Positions 1 to 7,670 of a stretch of DNA of 64,000 nt are shown here, in pieces. Position 1 is the stretch's first letter, and each line of letters begins with the position of its first letter. The notes beneath the pieces are model-generated. The model saw only the letters and a list, made by a program, of their open reading frames with translations. It was not told where the DNA came from and made no database searches. Made by a program: the position numbers and the translations under genes. The stretch is from JANNBN01 sp031430595 (GTDB lineage: Bacteria > Actinomycetota > Acidimicrobiia > Acidimicrobiales > JANYDT01), in contig JANPBU010000052.1 of the NCBI GenBank assembly GCA_031430595.1, positions 62,001-126,000 of the forward strand. The letters run 5' to 3'.

Positions 1-1
1 G

Positions 2-538
2 AGGGCTGGCCACCGCGGCGTGTATTGGCTGATGCATCCCGATCTGATGGTTCCTCGTTGGAAGCACTACACCGACACCTACAACGAGGCTCATGGAACA
101 ACCCTTCGTCAGGGCGAGAACAAAGTACTCGTACTGAATGCACACGTAGCAAAAACCCGCGAAGGTGCGATTGCTGCTGCACGCGACGGACACGACGAAT
201 TCAGTCGCTTCCTTGCTCCCTATGGGCGATTCACCAACTACAAAGACGCTGACGGAAACAAGCTTGCGTTTGGTGTTCAACCAACACTCGAAATGTCGAT
301 CGAGCAAAATATTGCGGCGATCGGTTCCGTTGACGACTGTGTCGACATGGTGTCAATGTACCGAGAACGATTCGGCCTTGAGCATCTCTGCTTGTTCCTC
401 GACCTCCCAGGGTTGTCACGTGCACAGATCACTGAACAAATTCATATGTGGGCAAACGAAGTACTTCCAAAGGCTGGGGTTCCCCTGACGGCATTACAGC
501 TGCCGACACAATCACCTGCGTACAACGTTCCTGCATGA
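2..538 (+). CDS. LLM-class flavin/F420-dependent oxidoreductase, C-terminal part (5' partial)
   Basis: The reading frame is open to the left edge, so only the last 178 residues of a luciferase-like monooxygenase are present. The visible part resembles the C-terminal third of the family: a conserved Trp-Leu-Met stretch near residue 8, an Ile-Gly-Ser-Val-Asp-Asp turn (the usual 'GSPeev' element that closes the barrel), then helices ending in a short tail. The family uses FMNH2 or F420H2 for hydride transfer or oxygen insertion; RutA, which opens the uracil ring, belongs to it. The stop codon overlaps the ATG of the CodA-like deaminase (ATGA), so the two are translationally coupled and probably act on the same compound. 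Family is fairly certain; substrate and cofactor are unknown because the N-terminal half is missing. Confidence 0.8.
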   Translation, partial: RAGHRGVYWLMHPDLMVPRWKHYTDTYNEAHGTTLRQGENKVLVLNAHVAKTREGAIAAARDGHDEFSRFLAPYGRFTNYKDADGNKLAFGVQPTLEMSIEQNIAAIGSVDDCVDMVSMYRERFGLEHLCLFLDLPGLSRAQITEQIHMWANEVLPKAGVPLTALQLPTQSPAYNVPA

Positions 539-1755
539 CAACAGACTGGATAACTAACGCACGGCTCATCGACGGTCGTCTGGTTGACCTGTCGATTGTT
601 GGGGGCCGAATTGCGGTAGTCGAACAAACCGGGCCAGCCCGTGTCGGCAACACTGAGAACATAAGCGGTTCGATGCTGCTCGGGTCGCCAGTCGAGCCCC
701 ACGCCCATCTCGATAAGGTACTTACGGCTCAAGCTGTACCGAATCCGAAGGGCGACCTCATGGGTGCCATCGTTGGCTGGGTCGACTTCTTTCCGACTCT
801 TACCGTCGATGCCATGGTTGGTCGAGCCACGCGGGCTGTGTACGAGCTGGTTGCTAGCGGGATCACAGCCATACGTACGCATGTGAATGTTCACGAAGGC
901 ATGGACCTCAAGGCCATGGAGGCACTACTCACTGTGAAGCTTGCCATGTCGCACCTCTGCGATATTCAACTCGTGAGCCTCACCGGTTGGGTTGGTAGCG
1001 ATGAGCCAGGAAGCGCAGTGAACCGTCGGCTTCTTCGCGAGTCAGTCGAGATGGACCCGTCGGTAGTGGTTGGCGGTTGTCCGCACCTCGATACTAACCG
1101 TTTCCGAGCGACCGACATTGCACTCGATCTTGCGGGTGAACTTGGCCGCGACATTGATCTGCATACAGACGAAAATCTCGAAACGACGAGCGAAGATCTT
1201 CGTTACCTCGCCGAACGAGTAATCGCAACCGGTTACACCGGACGGGCGACTGCTAGCCATTGCTGCAGCCTTGCGATGCAAGACGAGAAGCAGCAACGAG
1301 CCACCGCCGAGATTGTTGCGGCTGCCGGGGTGAATGTTGTGGCGCTTCCACAAACAAACCTTTTCCTTCAGTCACGCGACCACGTTGTTGCACCACCGCG
1401 AGGTCTTACGGCCATTCGGATGTTGCGAGATGCCGGGGTGAATGTTGCTGGCGGCGCCGACAACGTTCGAGACCCATTCAATTCGATGGGCCGCCACGAC
1501 CCAACCGAGACTGCTGCGCTTCTGGTGATGGCCGGCCACCTGCTTCCCCATGAGGCTTGGGAATCGGTGTCAGCGTGCGCTCGCAAGGCGATGGGTCTTC
1601 CGATTGTCTCGGTTCAACCTGGTGATATTGCTGATCTTGTTTCGTTGCCTGGGATCGACCTGGCCGATGCGATTGCCCGCGGCGATCAGCAGCGAACCGT
1701 CTGGAAATCTGGCGCTGTCGTGGCGCGAACCAGCGTGACTCGCACATGGGAATAG
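535..1755 (+). CDS. Cytosine deaminase-like (CodA family) amidohydrolase
   Basis: A 406-residue metal-dependent hydrolase of the amidohydrolase superfamily. All CodA-type metal and catalytic positions can be read: HAH at residues 56-58, HTDE at 210-213 (metal His and catalytic Glu), His242 in SHCC, and Asp309 in GADN. The spacing matches that recalled for Escherichia coli CodA (H61/H63, H214, E217, H246, D313) with a constant shift of about four residues, and RTHVNV near 114-119 matches the CodA RTHVDV segment. The enzyme should therefore deaminate or hydrolyse a cytosine-like or other cyclic amidine/amide substrate in the cytoplasm. The start at 535 is chosen because it overlaps the previous stop. 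The ABC importer downstream suggests an imported N-heterocycle. Exact substrate is inferred only. Confidence 0.85.
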   Translation: MTTDWITNARLIDGRLVDLSIVGGRIAVVEQTGPARVGNTENISGSMLLGSPVEPHAHLDKVLTAQAVPNPKGDLMGAIVGWVDFFPTLTVDAMVGRATRAVYELVASGITAIRTHVNVHEGMDLKAMEALLTVKLAMSHLCDIQLVSLTGWVGSDEPGSAVNRRLLRESVEMDPSVVVGGCPHLDTNRFRATDIALDLAGELGRDIDLHTDENLETTSEDLRYLAERVIATGYTGRATASHCCSLAMQDEKQQRATAEIVAAAGVNVVALPQTNLFLQSRDHVVAPPRGLTAIRMLRDAGVNVAGGADNVRDPFNSMGRHDPTETAALLVMAGHLLPHEAWESVSACARKAMGLPIVSVQPGDIADLVSLPGIDLADAIARGDQQRTVWKSGAVVARTSVTRTWE

Positions 1756-1828
1756 CCAATTTTGAGAAAGCTTTGTGACGAATTTGTGAACAGTGCTTCG
1801 TTCCGGTTTTGCCCTCAATTCTTTTGCC

Positions 1829-1834
1829 TAGAGT
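1829..1834 (+). promoter_or_regulatory. -10 box of a probable leaderless promoter for the ABC importer
   Basis: TAGAGT fits the actinobacterial -10 consensus TANNNT. Seven bases separate it from the GTG at 1842, so the transcript should begin at or next to the start codon; there is no Shine-Dalgarno sequence. No good -35 is visible. Two direct TTTGTGA copies lie upstream at 1772-1778 and 1783-1789. Confidence 0.5.
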
Positions 1835-1841
1835 GTGTTGT

Positions 1842-2705
1842 GTGTCACCTCCTTCCGTGAAGTCCGCAGTTCCGCCGGCTCTGACGTTCTCTGATCTGTC
1901 CAAAGTGTTTCCCGACGGCACCCATGCTGTCGAAGAAGCGTCGTTCAGCGTCTCGCCCGGGGAGTTCGTCTCGATCATTGGCCCGTCCGGGTGCGGTAAG
2001 TCGACGTTGTTGAAAATGGCGTCGGGGCTGACAGACATCAGCGGGGGCACTATCGATGTTGATCGCAATAGCATCGGATACGTCTTCCAAGACGCAACAC
2101 TCCTGCCGTGGCGGACGGTCCAAAAGAATGTCGAACTTTTCGCTGAACTTCATAAACGACCGGCGGGCGACATCAAGCGCCTGGCGGCCGAAGCCATCGA
2201 ACTCGTTGGCTTGAAGGGTTTTGAAAACAAGTACCCAAAGTCGCTTTCTGGTGGAATGAAAATGCGGGCTTCGCTGGCTCGATCACTCACACTTAGCCCG
2301 AAGGTGTTCTTGTTCGACGAGCCGTTCGGGGCCATCGACGAGATCACCCGAGATCGTTTGAATACCGAACTCATGCAGTTGTTCGTGCGTAACAAGTTCG
2401 CCGGGCTTTTCATTACGCACTCGATCAGCGAAGCGGTGTACCTCTCAACTCGGGTGCTCGTCATGTCGGCTCGACCGGGTCGAATCATTGCCGAGTTCGA
2501 GGTTCCGTTTGAGTATCCCCGAACCCAGTCAATTCGCTACACCCCCGAATTCGCGGTGATTACGGGGCAGGTTAACGATGCGCTTCACGAGGCTTACGCC
2601 CCAATTCGCAAGGCATTCGGTGACACTCAGACCTCCGGTCAAACAACGGACCCCATAACCGGCCGACTTGGTGCCAGCAATCGGCTTCCCGGAGGAAAAC
2701 GATGA
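1842..2705 (+). CDS. ABC importer ATP-binding protein (SsuB/TauB/ThiZ-type)
   Basis: ATPase subunit of a nitrate/taurine/NMT1-type importer, 287 residues. Walker A GPSGCGKST is at about 47-55, the Q-loop VFQD near 81-84, the signature LSGGM near 135-139, Walker B VFLFDEP near 155-161, and an H-loop ITHS near 190. It should couple ATP hydrolysis to the permease encoded next. The start is set at GTG 1842 because a -10 box sits 7 bases upstream; TTG at 1809 would lie before that box and GTG 1857 remains possible. The C-terminal 40 residues are poorly conserved and polar. It forms an operon with the permease (4-base overlap) and substrate-binding lipoprotein. Substrate is inferred from the neighbours, not from this sequence. 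Confidence 0.9.
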   Translation: MSPPSVKSAVPPALTFSDLSKVFPDGTHAVEEASFSVSPGEFVSIIGPSGCGKSTLLKMASGLTDISGGTIDVDRNSIGYVFQDATLLPWRTVQKNVELFAELHKRPAGDIKRLAAEAIELVGLKGFENKYPKSLSGGMKMRASLARSLTLSPKVFLFDEPFGAIDEITRDRLNTELMQLFVRNKFAGLFITHSISEAVYLSTRVLVMSARPGRIIAEFEVPFEYPRTQSIRYTPEFAVITGQVNDALHEAYAPIRKAFGDTQTSGQTTDPITGRLGASNRLPGGKR

Positions 2706-3550
2706 CTACGCAACTCGTCAACGACATTTTTATTGAACAAGCAGCGGTGACGGCCCCCCAAACCCCGAAGAAACGTTTCGACGCAATCGGGGTTTTGGGA
2801 CCACTCACCGTTTTTGGCTTGTTTTTGGCTCTTTGGTACGGCGGCCGTTTACTTCTGAAACCCTATAAGCGGTTCGTTCTGCCACCCCCGCACCGTATCT
2901 TCACGCAGGGTTTCGGCGACAAAATCGTGAGAGAAAAAATATTGGCGGCGACCTGGCTTGATGTGCAGGTCGCAGTAGTTGGGTTAGGCATTGCCATCAT
3001 TCTCGGCATGTTTATTGCCATCGTTATGGCCCAATCACGAACGCTTGAGCGGTCGTTCTACCCCTACTTTGTGGCGTTGCAGGCCATCCCCATTCTGACC
3101 ATTTCACCATTGATTGGTTCGATTCTTGGGTACGCAAAGAGCCCCCGTATCTTCGTCACGGTGATCATTACCATCTTCCCAATTATCGCCAACACGTTGT
3201 TCGGCCTTCGAGGTGTTGAAGACGGGTACCACGACCTCTTCACCTTGCATGGTGTTGGTCGTTGGCGCCGCCTCCTCACCCTGCAACTTCCTGCTGCCTC
3301 GCCGTCAATCTTTACCGGTTTCCGTATTTCTGCCGGCCTTGCCGTCATTGGTGCCATCGTCGGCGACGTGTTCTACCGCCAAGGCGATGCGGGCCTTGGC
3401 CTACTCGTTGACGTGTACAACTCTCGTCTTCGTGGCCCAGCCACATGGGCCTGCATCATCACAGCCGCAGCACTCGGATTGATCTTCTTCGGGTTCTTCA
3501 GCGTTCTCAAAGGCAAGTTCGTCGATGTTTGGAACGAAACCAAGTCGTAA
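2702..3550 (+). CDS. ABC importer permease (SsuC/TauC/ThiX-type)
   Basis: Integral membrane subunit of 282 residues with about six predicted helices and the binding-protein-dependent transport (BPD) fold. The EAA-like loop that docks with the ATPase is readable near residues 180-200 (DLFTLHGVGRWRRLLTLQLPA). An N-terminal cytoplasmic stretch of about 30 residues precedes the first helix. ATG 2702 overlaps the ATPase stop and is preceded by a strong GGAGG Shine-Dalgarno sequence, unlike the leaderless first gene of the operon. With the ATPase and lipoprotein it forms a complete NMT1/SsuABC-type importer. Family is sure; substrate is open. Confidence 0.9.
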   Translation: MTTQLVNDIFIEQAAVTAPQTPKKRFDAIGVLGPLTVFGLFLALWYGGRLLLKPYKRFVLPPPHRIFTQGFGDKIVREKILAATWLDVQVAVVGLGIAIILGMFIAIVMAQSRTLERSFYPYFVALQAIPILTISPLIGSILGYAKSPRIFVTVIITIFPIIANTLFGLRGVEDGYHDLFTLHGVGRWRRLLTLQLPAASPSIFTGFRISAGLAVIGAIVGDVFYRQGDAGLGLLVDVYNSRLRGPATWACIITAAALGLIFFGFFSVLKGKFVDVWNETKS

Positions 3551-3653
3551 AACCGTCGTACAGTTCCCCTGCTTCCCGCCACACCTCTCCCCCCAACTTC
3601 ACACAGTTTTACCCGCAACACCTCCACACCACCACCCACTCCAAGGAGACCGT

Positions 3654-4928
3654 ATGAAGAAGTCAGCCCTATTGGCTGTGCCCCTCGCTGGTGCGCTATT
3701 TCTAGCTGCCTGTGGCGGCAGTAGTTCAGCCCCAGCCGAAACCTCAGCAGCAACCGAAACCTCAGCCGCAACCGAAACCTCGGCAGCAACTGCAGAATCC
3801 GTACCTGCCGAAACCGTCGCACCAGAAACCGGAACCGACACCACTGCGGTAGCTCCGGTCGAAACCGCTGCACCGGTTGCTGCCGCAGCTGGCGCTTCGT
3901 TGAAGGGCGTTTGCCCAGACACCCTGGTCGTGCAGACCGACTGGAACCCCGAAGCCGAACACGGTGCCCTGTACCAAATGATTGGAGCCAGCCCAACAGT
4001 TGACGACCAGAAGAAGACCGTCACCGGTCCGCTGATGGACGGAACAACCGACACCGGAATCAAGCTCCAAATTCGTGTCGGTGGCCCAGCCATTGCCTAC
4101 GAATCAGTCACCTCAACCATGTACAAAGATCAGTCGATCCACCTTGGTTACGTTGCCACCGATGATGCAGTGTCAAGCTCGATCGAATTCCCAACGAAGG
4201 CAATTGTGGCCCCGCTCAACAAAAACCCCCAGATCATCATGTGGGACCCGGAAAAGTATCCGGACGCAAAAGCCATTAAAGACCTTCCAAAAGACGTAAA
4301 GATTCGTGTGTTCGGCCCAGCTGCGTACCTGAGCTTCCTTGTCGCCGACGGACAAATCACCAAAGATCAAATCGATGGTTCGTACAAGGGCACCCCAGAT
4401 CAGTGGGTTGCTGACAACGGAAAGTCAGCCCAACAGGGTTTTGCCTCCGCTGAGCCGTACTTCTACGAGCGTGAATTGAAGGAGTGGGCTAAGCCTGTCG
4501 CGTACCAGTTGATTGCCGATGCAGGCTGGGATCCGGTTGCTGCACCGCTAGCTGTTCGCTCTGCGGACTTCGACAAGATGAAGGATTGCTTCAAGGTACT
4601 GGTTCCGGTTGTACAGCGTGCCACCAAGGCATTCGTCACCGACCCAGCTGCCGCAAATGCGCTCATCGTTGACCTTGTTGTGAAGTACAACACCGGGTGG
4701 GTGTACACCGCTGCTCAGGCTCAGGCCTCGGTTGAAGCGCAGTTGAAGGACGGCCTTGTCGCTAACTCGGGCGACGGAACCCTCGGTTCGTTCGACTTTG
4801 CTCGTTCCGACAAGTTCGTCGCCATTGCCCAGAAGACCTATGCCTCTGAGGGAACCAAAACCAAAGAAGGCCTCACGTCGGCTGACCTCATGACCAACGA
4901 GTTCATCGATCCGAGCATCAAGCTTTAA
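3654..4928 (+). CDS. NMT1/THI5-like substrate-binding lipoprotein
   Basis: A 424-residue extracytoplasmic binding protein. The signal peptide ends in the lipobox LAAC (Cys at about 21), so it should be lipid-anchored. A Ser/Thr/Ala/Glu linker with three copies of ETSAAT follows. The mature domain opens with VQTDWNPEAEHGALYQM, recalling the DW-P-x(3-5)-H-x-x-LY element of ThiY/RibY/THI5-type proteins that bind pyrimidines or flavin precursors. ATG 3654 has an AAGGAG Shine-Dalgarno sequence 7 bases upstream; about 100 non-coding bases separate it from the permease. A strong hairpin follows the gene. Binding of a thiamin-pyrimidine-like or other N-heterocyclic ligand is an inference; taurine- or nitrate-like ligands are less likely given that motif. 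Confidence 0.82.
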   Translation: MKKSALLAVPLAGALFLAACGGSSSAPAETSAATETSAATETSAATAESVPAETVAPETGTDTTAVAPVETAAPVAAAAGASLKGVCPDTLVVQTDWNPEAEHGALYQMIGASPTVDDQKKTVTGPLMDGTTDTGIKLQIRVGGPAIAYESVTSTMYKDQSIHLGYVATDDAVSSSIEFPTKAIVAPLNKNPQIIMWDPEKYPDAKAIKDLPKDVKIRVFGPAAYLSFLVADGQITKDQIDGSYKGTPDQWVADNGKSAQQGFASAEPYFYERELKEWAKPVAYQLIADAGWDPVAAPLAVRSADFDKMKDCFKVLVPVVQRATKAFVTDPAAANALIVDLVVKYNTGWVYTAAQAQASVEAQLKDGLVANSGDGTLGSFDFARSDKFVAIAQKTYASEGTKTKEGLTSADLMTNEFIDPSIKL

Positions 4929-4960
4929 ATAGCCCACACATCGCAGTAAACCCGCAGTAA

Positions 4961-4999
4961 TTGGAGGAATCCCGGCTTAATAAGCCGGGATTCTTCCAA
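4961..4999 (+). terminator. Bidirectional hairpin terminator between convergent genes
   Basis: The arms TTGGAGGAATCCCGGCTTA (4961-4979) and its complement at 4981-4999 pair over 19 positions with a single G-T mismatch and an A/T-rich tip. It lies between the importer operon on + and the FAD oxidoreductase on -, so it can stop transcription from both sides. No long U-run follows, as is common in actinobacteria. Confidence 0.85.
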
Positions 5000-5040
5000 T
5001 AAAGCGGGGGTAAGTGAGGCGAACGCCAAGCAAGTGTGGG

Positions 5041-6693
5041 TTAGGCGACGGCTCGGCGGGCCTTGGCAGTGCGTGAGTCCGAAGAGAGAATCACCGCAGC
5101 AGCGTTACGCCCGGATGCACCCCAAATCCCGGCCCCCGGGAAGGTAGCCGCACCGGTCAAAAAGAGCCCATCGACGGGGGTGTGGTATCTCGTAAGTTCA
5201 GGGTCTTTGCCCAACATGGTGGTGATGGGGGTACCCGCAAAACTCGGTGCATAGCCACGAACCATCGAGAATTGCTTCTCGTATTCGATTGGCCCCATCA
5301 GACGCCAATCTTTTAGCGAGGTCATAAACGAATCTTGACCGGGTACTTCAACCATGTCACTGAAGCGTTGTAGCCATCGCTCGGGTTCTTTCGTATTTTC
5401 CCAGCCACCCTGCAGGGCAAAGGGGGTCCATAGCGCTTCAAGGCTAAACACTTCATCACCGGCTGGAAGGTCTGCAGCAACCGATGGGTCTTTGATCGAT
5501 GGTGTGTTCACATACAACAACGGTCGATCGGCGATAACCCCGCGGCCCTTCATCTCGTAAGCAGCTGCCATGTCAGCGAGCGATGTCGCCATAATCGACG
5601 TGGAGTTCGCTATTTGATCGTGGGTGACGCCTATCTTGGCTAGAAGGCTGTCGTCGATTGACTTGAATCGGTACCGCCCGGTCATCACTGCATCGATCTT
5701 GGATTCGTATCCGTCATGCTGCGGCTGAGCCTGGTACTTCGAGATCAACGCTTGAGCTTGTGGCGGTGCGCCCTTCAGCCACTCGACAAGGGCTGCACGG
5801 GGGTCGGCCGCAACCACCACAATCGGGGCTCGCAACTCTTCACCGGTGGTAGTACGTACGCCTACAACTGACGAACCCTCACACAAGATCTGATCGACAC
5901 GGGTAGAAAAGAGGATTTCTCCACCGGCCGCTTTGAATGCCGATTCCACTGCGTTCGGCAACGCCCCACTTCCGCCGACCGGTCGTCCCGACAACACTGC
6001 GTGGCGAAGCGCGTATGTGATAGCGCCAAGACCGGTATTCGGAAACTCTGGAGATAAGCCCCAAACAGCCGGCCCGATAGTAACCATTGGGCCGCGAAGC
6101 TGTTCTACGTCGAAGAACGAACGGACAACATCGCCAACGCTCTTTTTTGACCAACTCAGAATGGCTGCGGCACCGAGTGCGCGCTTAGCAACTTTTGGTG
6201 CGATTGATCCGGGGGTTGGCATTCCATTCGCGACATCTAGGATGGTTCGAGCAATAGGAAGCGCAGTCTTCAGATACCGGCGGTAGTTGGCCACTTCGCC
6301 CGGATAAGTGTGGCCCAGCCCATCAATGGTTCGCTCGACATCGTGAAATAAGAACCAGGGCTTCCCGCCATCCCAGTGCACGTTGGCCTGCGAGAGATCG
6401 GAATCGATGTACTTCAACCCGTGCTTTGCGAGGTCGAGTTCGTCGGCGATCGGCGTTGAACGAAACATCGTGTGATCACAGTTACAAATGTTGACCCGAG
6501 CCCCGCCCAGCGCAACTTCGGTTGAGGCATTCCCGCCGCTTGAGCTTCGGGCCTCGATGATCGTTACTTTCAGCCCGGCTTTCGCAAGGTAGGTTCCGCA
6601 TATGAGCCCGTTGTGGCCCCCGCCGATGATGATCACCCCGGCATCACTCGAACCTACGGACCCACTGGATTGTTCAAGTTTCGTTGCAGTCAC
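5041..6693 (-). CDS. FAD-dependent oxidoreductase, phytoene desaturase/PYROXD2-like
   Basis: A 550-residue flavoprotein of the CrtI/PYROXD2 group. The dinucleotide fold is at residues 20-48: IIIGGGHNGLICGTYLAKAG with the ribose-binding Glu at about 47. A C-terminal GGRNAA-like motif (here ASGRNAAAV, about residue 532) completes FAD binding, preceded by a PGAGIWG stretch typical of the family. The start is GTG. There are no carotenoid genes nearby, so carotene desaturation is not supported; related soluble proteins oxidise amines or other small molecules. It converges on the importer operon across a hairpin and is divergent from the creatininase gene, 74 bases away. An oxidative role in the same pathway is an inference from position. 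Confidence 0.82.
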   Translation of the reverse strand: MTATKLEQSSGSVGSSDAGVIIIGGGHNGLICGTYLAKAGLKVTIIEARSSSGGNASTEVALGGARVNICNCDHTMFRSTPIADELDLAKHGLKYIDSDLSQANVHWDGGKPWFLFHDVERTIDGLGHTYPGEVANYRRYLKTALPIARTILDVANGMPTPGSIAPKVAKRALGAAAILSWSKKSVGDVVRSFFDVEQLRGPMVTIGPAVWGLSPEFPNTGLGAITYALRHAVLSGRPVGGSGALPNAVESAFKAAGGEILFSTRVDQILCEGSSVVGVRTTTGEELRAPIVVVAADPRAALVEWLKGAPPQAQALISKYQAQPQHDGYESKIDAVMTGRYRFKSIDDSLLAKIGVTHDQIANSTSIMATSLADMAAAYEMKGRGVIADRPLLYVNTPSIKDPSVAADLPAGDEVFSLEALWTPFALQGGWENTKEPERWLQRFSDMVEVPGQDSFMTSLKDWRLMGPIEYEKQFSMVRGYAPSFAGTPITTMLGKDPELTRYHTPVDGLFLTGAATFPGAGIWGASGRNAAAVILSSDSRTAKARRAVA

Positions 6694-6755
6694 GTTTTAG
6701 ATTCTCACACGCCGCCCGCCAAAAGCGACAGCTGAGCGACCCCGTCTCCTGCAAG

Positions 6756-6761
6756 TATTCT
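6756..6761 (+). promoter_or_regulatory. -10 box, leaderless creatininase gene
   Basis: TATTCT lies 6 bases before ATG 6768. There is no Shine-Dalgarno sequence in front of the ATG. Confidence 0.5.
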
Positions 6762-6767
6762 GGCCGT

Positions 6768-7580
6768 ATGTCAGTACCGTTCGACCTCACTTCTCGGTTC
6801 CTCGGAGATCATTCCGCCCACGCGTTACACCGTCGGTTGCGGTCTGACTCGGTGATCATTCAGCCACTTGGGGCAATCGAAGCGCATGGGCCGCACCTTC
6901 CTCTTTCGACCGATATGGTGCTTGCCGAGTCAACCGCTCAGGCCGCCGTGCAACGATACGGCGATCAACTCGATCTGTGGCTACTTCCTACGCTCGCCTA
7001 CACAAAGTCAAACGAGCATGCTTGGGCACCCGGTACCTTTTGGCTGTCAGCGCAAACCATGCTGGCTGTGCTTGACGACCTCGCCCGGTGTTTGATGTTG
7101 ACGCCGGCACGAACCATGGTGTTTGTCAACGCTCATGGTGGTAACTCGGCGTTACTTCAGGTTGCGTGCCGCGATCTTCGGCTCAAATATGGCCTTCGCA
7201 CGTTCCTGCTTCATCCGTGGATGGCTACCGACCTAGGAAACGAACTCGGAATGAGTATTCATGCCGGACACGATGAAACGTCGCTGATGCTTCACGTCCG
7301 CCCAGATTTGGTTGATATGAGTCACGCGGTTCGCAGAGTACCCGAACATTTGGCTCGCAACAAGCACGTTCGCTTTGGTGGAAGTGTGGCGTTCGGATGG
7401 TTGTCGAACGACTTCGACCCGGCTCCCGAAGGAGGCGAACTTCCCCTCGGAATCATCGGAGACCCGACTGGCGCATCGGCCGCCCACGGCAAAACCTGCT
7501 TCGACAAAATCATCGAAACGATGGGTGAGCAGCTCGAAGAAGTCAAAACGTTTGACCCGGTAATCAGAACAAACGGGTAA
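6768..7580 (+). CDS. Creatininase-family amidohydrolase
   Basis: A 270-residue protein of the creatininase family, which hydrolyses cyclic amides or trims peptides (creatinine amidohydrolase, MftE, 3-dehydro-scyllo-inosose hydrolase). Readable metal ligands are Glu38 and His40 in GAIEAHG, Asp49 in LSTDM, the VNAHGGN loop near 118-124, and the Glu in HAGHDETS near residue 170. Length is normal for the family. ATG 6768 is chosen for the -10 box 6 bases upstream; an upstream in-frame start at 6684 would overlap the divergent oxidoreductase gene. No mycofactocin precursor gene is visible, which argues against MftE. With the CodA-like deaminase it gives the locus two ring-amide hydrolases. Confidence 0.85.
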   Translation: MSVPFDLTSRFLGDHSAHALHRRLRSDSVIIQPLGAIEAHGPHLPLSTDMVLAESTAQAAVQRYGDQLDLWLLPTLAYTKSNEHAWAPGTFWLSAQTMLAVLDDLARCLMLTPARTMVFVNAHGGNSALLQVACRDLRLKYGLRTFLLHPWMATDLGNELGMSIHAGHDETSLMLHVRPDLVDMSHAVRRVPEHLARNKHVRFGGSVAFGWLSNDFDPAPEGGELPLGIIGDPTGASAAHGKTCFDKIIETMGEQLEEVKTFDPVIRTNG

Positions 7581-7670
7581 CTGAACCGCCATTCACTTGG
7601 GGTGGTGAAGAATACGGCGCTGAACGATTACCATAGAGGCAACTCCCTGAATTGACTCAGCTCGGCCGGT

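Noticed and set aside
1756..1841. TPP or other riboswitch before the ThiY-like importer
   Set aside because: The 86-base gap lacks the conserved CUGAGA and ACCUGA-type elements of a TPP switch and is too short once the promoter box is placed.
5041..6693. Carotenoid phytoene desaturase
   Set aside because: CrtI-like fold only; no crtB or crtE genes near and the sequence is more like the PYROXD2 branch.
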